Shown here one piece after another: positions 62,986 to 64,000 of a stretch of DNA of 64,000 bases. The stretch comes from Basidiobolus meristosporus CBS 931.73 (lineage: Eukaryota > Basidiobolomycota > Basidiobolomycetes > Basidiobolales > Basidiobolaceae). The translations under genes and the position numbers were made by a program. The stretch covers positions 37,639 through 101,638 of the forward strand of contig MCFE01000295.1 in assembly GCA_002104905.1 (NCBI GenBank). The letters are read 5' to 3'. Under the pieces are notes generated by a model. That model saw nothing but the letters and a program-made list of their open reading frames with translations. It made no database searches and was not told the DNA's origin. Positions within the stretch are counted from its first letter, which is position 1. Each line of letters begins with the position of its first letter.

Positions 62986-64000
62986 GCTGCCGGTTTACAG
63001 TCTTCCATTTTGTACTTCTTTAGTATATCTTGAATATACTTGGATTGGCTTAGGGTGATAGTCTGGGTACTTCTGTCTATGGAGAACTTAATCCCTAAGT
63101 AGTAACTGAGTTCTCCTAGATTGAACATCTTGAACTCCTTAGATAGGCTGGATTTAGTCTCTTCCAATGTTTCTAGGTTATTGGCGGCTATAATAAGATC
63201 ATCCACATATAGAGCTAATAGAACTGGATTTGCTCTATCTGGCTTATAGTATATACTATAGTCAGCATCACTCCTTTTGAAACTCAAAGATTCCAAATAA
63301 GAATCTATCTTGCAATTCCAGGCTCTTGGTGATTGTTTGAGACCATATAGTGACTTTTTAAGCTTGCTGAGCAAATGGGGGTTATCTTGGTCAACAAACT
63401 CATCAGGCTGGTCCATATACATGTCCTCATCAAGTTCTCCATTCAAAAATGCAGTTTTTACATCCATTTGATGAATAAAAAACTTATATTTGGCTGCAAT
63501 AGCCAATATTAATCTGATGGAATTAAACTTGGCTACCAGTGCAAAGGTCTCAGTACAGTCAAGTCCTTTTGTGTGAGAGTATCCTTTGGCTACAAGTCTT
63601 GCTTTGTATCTTTCAATTGTACCATCAGCCTTGTATTTTGTCTTGAAGACCCATCTGCATCCAATTGATTTTTGGTTGATTGGTAATTTGACTAAGTCCC
63701 AAGTTTGATTTTCCATCAGTGCCTGATATTCCTCAGTCATTGCAGATCTCCAAAACTTCATCTGAGGGCTATTTAGGGCCTCTTTTACCGTCTGGGGTTC
63801 ATCAATATGGACTGAATAGGCATAGGCTAAGTTTGTACCCTCATTGATATAGTAATATGGGCTATTTCTTGTCCAATTTGATCTCCAGGCATTTGATACT
63901 GGAATGATCACTTCTGGGATATTCCTGGGCACTGATTCTGGCTGAACCACAGTTGTAGAGTCCTCTGGAGTGAAAAAATTTCATTGTTTTGCTCTAATTC
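62986..64000 (-). pseudogene. Copia family 2 copy L, reverse transcriptase part, truncated by LTR
   Basis: A minus-strand frame (63950 to 62986 and on into the LTR) is nearly identical to 59420-60420 of K, with NYYINEGTNLAYAYSVHIDE, GCRWVFKTKY, HQMDVKTAFLNGEL (intact here), YGLKQSPRAWN, YVDDLIIAA and KYKMEDCKPAA. It then runs straight into the K 5' LTR, so RNase H and the rest are missing. Upstream it is frameshifted near 63950 (AAAAAATTTC against AAAAGAATTTC in K) and continues off the window. Confidence 0.9.

Noticed and set aside
1-64000. tRNA, rRNA or host housekeeping genes
   Set aside because: None seen on either strand by eye. The initiator tRNA-like words are primer-binding sites without tRNA structure around them.

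Overview
This window looks like a transposon graveyard from a fungal nuclear genome, most likely a basidiomycete of the Agaricomycetes type. I found no host gene I could defend. The assignment rests on three things: remnants that match, from recall of the family, the Plavaka-like transposases of mushroom-forming fungi; a decayed fungal-type mitochondrial cytochrome b fragment; and Ty1/copia elements whose primer sites match the anticodon arm of a fungal initiator tRNA-Met. CpG is visibly scarce, and several differences between repeat copies are CG against TG or CA.

Four repeat classes fill the window. (1) Copia family 1 has LTRs of about 369 bp starting TGTTGAAATATTG: copy 1a (11993-16678, +, nearly whole), 1b (17316-19587, -, truncated), 1c (24413-27516, -, truncated) and 1d (41722-46389, +, two LTRs but decayed). 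(2) Copia family 2 has LTRs of about 349 bp starting TGTTGTAAAAA: a remnant at 5346-6712, an LTR/gag relic at 6713-8660, a solo LTR at 39000-39348, a deletion derivative at 39620-41415, a nearly whole copy K (58303-62985) and a truncated near-twin L (62986-64000). (3) One Ty3/gypsy element with 370-bp LTRs lies at 31203-36127, with an older relic at 8750-11010. (4) A multicopy DNA transposon family carries a Plavaka-like transposase (pieces at 1-3010, 11070-11185, 20276-22215, 27850-29225, 48835-50015, 56576-57053, 58115-58298) and a companion open reading frame that I do not recognise (pieces at 3167-5190, 11531-20195 interrupted twice, 22766-24412, 29235-29475, 47040-48450, 50100-56395, and scraps). 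The companion gene starts close to and divergently from the transposase 5' end, encodes a conserved Trp/Gln-containing segment, and then has a basic Ser/Lys/Gln-rich module of about 69 codons present twice in tandem.

The layout is a nest. The minus-strand companion gene of 11.5-20.2 kb was hit by copia 1a, with a clear TTACC target duplication, and also contains truncated copia 1b. The gypsy element interrupts the first of two direct copies of an uncharacterised repeat, and the second copy shows the empty site. Copia 1d appears to sit in an older LTR. Smaller items are a 209-bp MITE-like insertion with 12-bp terminal inverted repeats and eight 10-bp repeats (5551-5759), a cytochrome b nuclear copy inside a copia LTR (7436-8038), a PIF/Harbinger-like transposase relic (29560-30430), a purine-rich minisatellite (53880-54115) and two long LTR-like repeats (53561-54755 and 57054-58114).

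Copia 1a and K have LTR pairs differing by only about 2 percent by eye, so they are the youngest insertions. The gypsy LTR pair differs at roughly 25-30 of 370 positions and is older. The DNA transposon copies are older still. Reading frames are broken almost everywhere, so most coding calls are pseudogenes.
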